Source: Sphingomonadales bacterium (GTDB taxonomy: Bacteria > Pseudomonadota > Alphaproteobacteria > Sphingomonadales > Sphingomonadaceae). Taken from it: a DNA stretch of 9,277 nucleotides. Under the pieces are notes generated by a model. The model was not told the DNA's origin. It worked only from the letters and a program-made list of their open reading frames with translations, and made no database searches. The translations under genes and the position numbers were made by a program. Positions 6,734-9,277 of this stretch are shown in pieces. Position 1 is the first letter of the stretch. Every line of letters starts with the position of its first letter. The stretch spans positions 1 to 9,277 of the forward strand of contig JAIVHR010000183.1 of NCBI GenBank assembly GCA_020200935.1, written 5' to 3'.

Positions 6734-6816
6734 ACTGGTAGCCCCTGGGAATCACGGCGCCCGAAGTTCGGCTGGACGCGCCGCCCGGTGCGCGCCATGC
6801 AACATGTCGGCGGACC

Positions 6817-6856
6817 TTGCGTTCGTTGCGTGCGAACAGGATATAATCGACAGGAG
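6817..6856 (+). promoter_or_regulatory. Candidate control region and ribosome site of the FAH-family gene
   Basis: TTGCGT occurs twice, at 6817-6822 and 6826-6831, as a direct repeat. It overlaps the inverted repeat GTTCG (6821-6825) / CGAAC (6833-6837). A perfect TATAAT lies at 6842-6847, 19 bases after the first TTGCGT. Used as a -10 box it would start the RNA near 6854, only about nine bases before the ATG, inside the ribosome site CAGGAG (6851-6856), which makes it doubtful. The ribosome site, six bases before the ATG at 6863, is strong and fixes the start against an out-of-frame ATG at 6859. Confidence 0.35.
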
Positions 6857-6862
6857 CCATGT

Positions 6863-7867
6863 ATGAAATTGGGATCGCTCAAGCACGGGCGGGACGGCAA
6901 GCTCGTCGTCGTCAGCCACGACCTCGCCTGGTACGCCGATGCGACGCATGTCGCGCCGACCTTGCAGGCGGCGCTCGACGATTGGGATGCCGTCGCGCCG
7001 AAGCTCGAGGCGCTGTCGCGAGACCTCGCCCACGATGCCATCCCCAAACAGCGCTTCCATGAACGCGAGGCGGCCTCGCCCCTGCCGCGCGCCTATCAGT
7101 GGGCCGACGGCTCGGCCTACGTCAACCACGTGGTGCTGGTGCGCAAGGCGCGCGGCGCCGAAATTCCCGACAGCTTCTGGGAAGATCCGCTGATGTATCA
7201 GGGCGGATCGGACAGCTTCATCGGCCCGCGCGATCCGATACCGCTGCCCGACACCGACTGGGGCTGCGACCTCGAGGCCGAGATCGTCGTCGTCACCGGC
7301 GATGTGAAACAGGGGGCGAGCCGCGACGACGCGCTCGGCGCGATCCGACTGATCGGCCTCGTCAACGACGTCTCGCTGCGCAACCTGATCCCCGGCGAGC
7401 TCGGCAAGGGCTTCGGCTTCGTCCAGTCCAAGCCGGCAAGCGCCTTCTCGCCGGTCTTCGTCACTCCCGACGAGCTGCCGAACTGGCAGGACGGCAAGCT
7501 TTCGGGGCCGCTGATGGTCGATCTCAACGGCAAGCCCTTCGGCAGGGCCGACGCCGGCGAGGACATGACCTTCGATTTCGGCACCCTCGTCGCCCATCTC
7601 GCCAGGACCCGCGACCTCGTCGCCGGCTCGATCATCGGCTCGGGCACCGTCTCCAACCGCGACGAGGATGGCGGCCCGGGCAAGCCGATCGACCAGGGCG
7701 GCCGAGGTTACAGCTGCCTCGCCGAGCTGCGCATGGTCGAGAAAATCCTCGAAGGCGAGATGAAGACCGAGTTCCTGAAACCCGGCGACACGGTGCGCAT
7801 CTGGATGGAAGACGAGCACGGCCACGCCACCTTCGGCACCATCGAGCAGGAGGTTGTGGGGGCTTAG
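6863..7867 (+). CDS. Fumarylacetoacetate hydrolase (FAH) family protein
   Basis: A 334-residue cytoplasmic enzyme of the FAH fold, which hydrolyses C-C bonds of acylpyruvate-type compounds; the best known role is fumarylacetoacetase, the last step of tyrosine and homogentisate breakdown. The N-terminal part (MKLGSLKHGRDGKLVVVSHDL, then SPLPRAYQWADGSAYVNHV, 72-90) matches the roughly 330-residue proteobacterial form. The metal site shows Glu138 and Glu140 in DLEAEI and Asp169 in LVNDVSLRN. The conserved Lys190 lies in FVQSKPASAFSPV, and GSGTVSN (259-265) follows. All expected ligands are present. The ATG at 6863 is chosen over upstream in-frame starts because CAGGAG lies six bases before it. 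None of the neighbouring tyrosine pathway genes (hmgA, hppD, maiA) is in view, so the exact substrate is not settled. Its TAG overlaps the stop of the minus-strand gene. Confidence 0.92.
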   Translation: MKLGSLKHGRDGKLVVVSHDLAWYADATHVAPTLQAALDDWDAVAPKLEALSRDLAHDAIPKQRFHEREAASPLPRAYQWADGSAYVNHVVLVRKARGAEIPDSFWEDPLMYQGGSDSFIGPRDPIPLPDTDWGCDLEAEIVVVTGDVKQGASRDDALGAIRLIGLVNDVSLRNLIPGELGKGFGFVQSKPASAFSPVFVTPDELPNWQDGKLSGPLMVDLNGKPFGRADAGEDMTFDFGTLVAHLARTRDLVAGSIIGSGTVSNRDEDGGPGKPIDQGGRGYSCLAELRMVEKILEGEMKTEFLKPGDTVRIWMEDEHGHATFGTIEQEVVGA

Positions 7868-8154
7868 CCTTTGAGCGAAACAAACAAAATCAGTGAACCA
7901 TTGCCCAGGACTGCAAAGGCAATGAGCGGCGCCTTGATGACGCTGAAATCCACTGTTTCATAAGTATCGCGCCGCAGAATCTGGCTCAGCCAGATCATAT
8001 GAAAGAGCGCGAAATTCAGAAAGGTGGCCGCCGCGAAAATGTCGAACCGTTCCGTCATGGCCGTGAACGGCAGGATAACAGATGTCGCAATGCTGGCATT
8101 GAAGAAGAATTTAGCAGGTTCGATGGGGTAGAGTGTACCCATGGCGTCGAGCAA
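7864..8154 (-). CDS. Small hypothetical membrane protein
   Basis: I do not recognise a family. The frame gives 92 residues from the ATG at 8140-8142, or 96 from the TTG at 8152-8154; the longer form is given because GGAGG, inside the end of the upstream gene, lies 12 bases before the TTG, while the ATG has no ribosome site of its own. Three hydrophobic stretches fit membrane helices, counted from the TTG: about 17-33 (FFFNASIATSVILPFTA), 38-60 (DIFAAATFLNFALFHMIWLSQIL) and 73-92 (VIKAPLIAFAVLGNGSLILF), with a polar loop RRDTYETVD between the last two. It follows the DUF2147 gene by six bases, so the two are probably translated from one RNA. Base composition is clearly less GC-rich than its neighbours. 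Its TAA (7864-7866) overlaps the TAG of the converging FAH gene. Confidence 0.7.
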   Translation of the reverse strand: MLDAMGTLYPIEPAKFFFNASIATSVILPFTAMTERFDIFAAATFLNFALFHMIWLSQILRRDTYETVDFSVIKAPLIAFAVLGNGSLILFVSLKG

Positions 8155-8160
8155 TAGGAG

Positions 8161-8589
8161 CTACCGCCTCCGCGTCCAGTTCTGCGTCCGGCAGATCGTG
8201 CCGCCGAGAACGCATCCGGTCACGCGCAGCCTGTTTCCATTGAGCGCCAGCCGCCCGTCGACCGTCCGCCCCGATTCCGGATCGTAGAGCCGGCCGCCGC
8301 TATAGGCGTTGCCGTTGCGGGTGAACCCCCAGAGGATCCGGCTGCCGACGATGCGGCGATCGCGCAGCGACGGATCGGGATTGCGCCTGTCGCGCGCATC
8401 GGCGGCGCCCGGCTCGTCGACGAGGATCCGCTCGACCCGCCCGCAAAAGGCGTTGCCGCAGGGCTGGATGTTGACGACGGCGCGGTTATTCTCGGTCACC
8501 CAGCGGCCCGCGATCGAACTCTGGGCATGGGCGGGCATCGCGGCGGCGCTCAGCAGCAATATCGCGGCGGCAAGGCTGGTCTTCGACAT
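8161..8589 (-). CDS. DUF2147 domain-containing exported protein
   Basis: A 142-residue protein of unknown function. Residues 1-22 are a clear signal peptide (MSKTSLAAAILLLSAAAMPAHA, cleavage after AHA). The rest is one DUF2147 domain: GRWVTENNRAVVNIQPCGNAFCGRV (28-52), GSRILWGF (82-89), AYSGGRLYDPESGRTVDGRLAL (95-116) and LRVTGCVLGGTICRTQNWTR (121-140). Cysteines 44, 49, 126 and 133 could form disulfides in the periplasm. The frame is open a further 30 codons upstream to 8679, but that would put the signal peptide inside the protein and overlap the divergent gene, so the ATG at 8587-8589 is preferred. Its ribosome site is poor (GGAG 12 bases upstream). It is probably in an operon with the small membrane protein downstream. 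Confidence 0.88.
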   Translation of the reverse strand: MSKTSLAAAILLLSAAAMPAHAQSSIAGRWVTENNRAVVNIQPCGNAFCGRVERILVDEPGAADARDRRNPDPSLRDRRIVGSRILWGFTRNGNAYSGGRLYDPESGRTVDGRLALNGNRLRVTGCVLGGTICRTQNWTRRR

Positions 8590-8617
8590 GAGGCTTGGAT
8601 ACTCCGTGAAGCGCGGA

Positions 8618-8635
8618 CGGGCCGTCATCGGCCCG
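8618..8635. promoter_or_regulatory. 7-bp hairpin between the divergent DUF2147 and mtnP genes
   Basis: CGGGCCG (8618-8624) and CGGCCCG (8629-8635) pair perfectly around the loop TCAT. The whole gap between the two divergent genes is only 82 bases, so this sits in or beside both promoters. No T-run follows. An operator or a leader hairpin are both possible. Confidence 0.35.
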
Positions 8636-8671
8636 CACAATGTTCCTACTCCGAGGCGGGGAATAAGTTCA

Positions 8672-9277
8672 ATGGACAAACAGGATTGGGTGATCGGCGT
8701 GATCGGCGGCTCCGGGCTCTACGCGATGGAGGCGCTCGAAGATGCGCAGGAGATCGCCGTCGCCAGCCCCTGGGGCGAGCCCTCGGCCCCGGTGACGGTC
8801 GGCGATATCGCGGGCCGGCGCTTCGTCTTCCTGCCGCGCCACGGCAAGGGCCACCGGCTCGGACCGAGCCAGGTCGATTATCGCGCCAATATCGACGTGC
8901 TGAAGCGCGCCGGCTGCACCGACGTGATTTCGCTTTCGGCCTGCGGATCGCTGCGCGAGGGGCTGGCGCCGGGCGATTTCGTCATCGTCGACCAGTTTAT
9001 CGACCGGACCTTCGCAAGGCCGAAGAGCTTTTTCGGCCACGGCGTCGTCGGCCATGTCTCGATGGCCGACCCGGTCTGCCCGCGATTGTCCGGCATGGCC
9101 GAGGCGGCGGCCAAGGCGGCCGGCGCGACCAGCCATCGCGGCGCGACCTATCTCGCGATGGAAGGTCCGCAATTCTCCTCGCGCGCCGAAAGCGAACTCT
9201 ATCGCCAATGGGGCTGCGACGTGATCGGTATGACCGCGATGCCCGAAGCCAAGCTCGCCCGCGAGGCCGAACTGCCC
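8672..9277 (+). CDS. mtnP: S-methyl-5'-thioadenosine phosphorylase, N-terminal part, cut by the right edge
   Basis: This enzyme splits methylthioadenosine with phosphate to adenine and 5-methylthioribose-1-phosphate, the entry to methionine salvage and adenine recycling. 202 residues are visible. The phosphate and ribose motifs of the purine nucleoside phosphorylase fold are clear: GVIGGSGLY (9-17), LPRHGKGHRLGPSQVDYRANI (54-74), SACGSLREGLAPGDFVIVDQFIDRT (89-113), YLAMEGPQFSSRAESELYRQWG (160-181) and GMTAMPEAKLAREAE (187-201). The MEGP..SSRAE and DQFIDRT motifs point to the MTA phosphorylase branch; the C-terminal base-binding Asp residues that separate it from purine nucleoside phosphorylase lie beyond the edge. 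The ATG is at 8672-8674, with a GGCGGGG site about ten bases upstream. It is divergent from the DUF2147 gene, 82 bases away. Confidence 0.93.
   Translation, partial: MDKQDWVIGVIGGSGLYAMEALEDAQEIAVASPWGEPSAPVTVGDIAGRRFVFLPRHGKGHRLGPSQVDYRANIDVLKRAGCTDVISLSACGSLREGLAPGDFVIVDQFIDRTFARPKSFFGHGVVGHVSMADPVCPRLSGMAEAAAKAAGATSHRGATYLAMEGPQFSSRAESELYRQWGCDVIGMTAMPEAKLAREAELP

Larger units (their letters stand above)
6357..6862. other. 500-base gap without a convincing gene
   Basis: This stretch lies between the divergent cell-wall hydrolase and FAH-family genes. No open reading frame in it has a ribosome site together with a protein-like sequence, and it shows no tRNA fold or rRNA. It is less GC-rich than its flanks around 6510-6630 and 6660-6715. 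It holds a palindrome cluster at 6622-6664, a short hairpin at 6716-6733 and candidate FAH promoter elements at 6817-6856. The promoter of the hydrolase must lie in its left part; an A/T patch (TTTAAAAAA, 6400-6408) is present but no clear boxes. A small RNA is possible but not shown. Confidence 0.6.

Noticed and set aside
6624..6866. 80-codon plus-strand frame in the hydrolase/FAH gap
   Set aside because: No ribosome site, a composition unlike a protein, and it runs through the palindromes and the FAH control region. I treat the gap as noncoding.
6752..7825. 357-codon minus-strand frame opposite the FAH-family gene
   Set aside because: Shadow of the plus-strand gene, where the full set of metal ligands and conserved motifs is seen.
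8590..8679. Upstream extension of the DUF2147 protein to a start at 8679
   Set aside because: It would bury a clear signal peptide 30 residues inside the protein and overlap the start of the divergent mtnP gene.

Overview
This is high-GC, densely coded DNA from an alphaproteobacterium, most likely a member of the Sphingomonadales. That placement is an inference from base composition, the general look of the proteins and two palindromic repeat types in the intergenic gaps that I associate with sphingomonad genomes. There is no rRNA or marker gene to confirm it. I see no transposase, phage gene, CRISPR array, tRNA or toxin-antitoxin pair.

Layout from left to right. On the minus strand, an MFS transporter (639-1853) reads into a thiolase that runs off the left edge (1-608), a probable two-gene unit. 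Divergent from it, a gamma-glutamyltransferase gene (1989-3583) is broken near 2236: its first 82 codons and its last 448 codons are in different frames, and a block of roughly 70 residues that the family normally carries is missing between them. A palindromic repeat (3597-3700) and a second hairpin (3705-3730) separate it from an acyl-CoA dehydrogenase read toward it on the minus strand (3732-4895). That dehydrogenase is divergent from a small cupin protein (5030-5593), with a two-hairpin repeat in the gap between them. The cupin gene converges on a secreted SleB/CwlJ-type cell-wall hydrolase (5697-6356, minus), with terminator-like hairpins between.

A roughly 500-base gap (6357-6862) holds no convincing gene but several palindromes. 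It is followed by a fumarylacetoacetate hydrolase family enzyme (6863-7867, plus). The stop codon of that gene overlaps the stop of a small, lower-GC membrane protein gene on the minus strand (7864-8154), which lies just downstream of a secreted DUF2147 protein gene (8161-8589, minus). The right end carries the first 202 codons of S-methyl-5'-thioadenosine phosphorylase (8672 to the edge, plus).

The genes look like ordinary chromosomal catabolism and housekeeping: acyl-CoA and beta-oxidation chemistry (thiolase, acyl-CoA dehydrogenase, transporter), an aromatic or tyrosine catabolic hydrolase, methionine salvage and envelope turnover. I do not find a new multi-gene system. The best points for a second look are the broken gamma-glutamyltransferase, the repeat elements, the shifted catalytic glutamate of the acyl-CoA dehydrogenase, the compositionally distinct small membrane protein, and the palindrome-rich gap.
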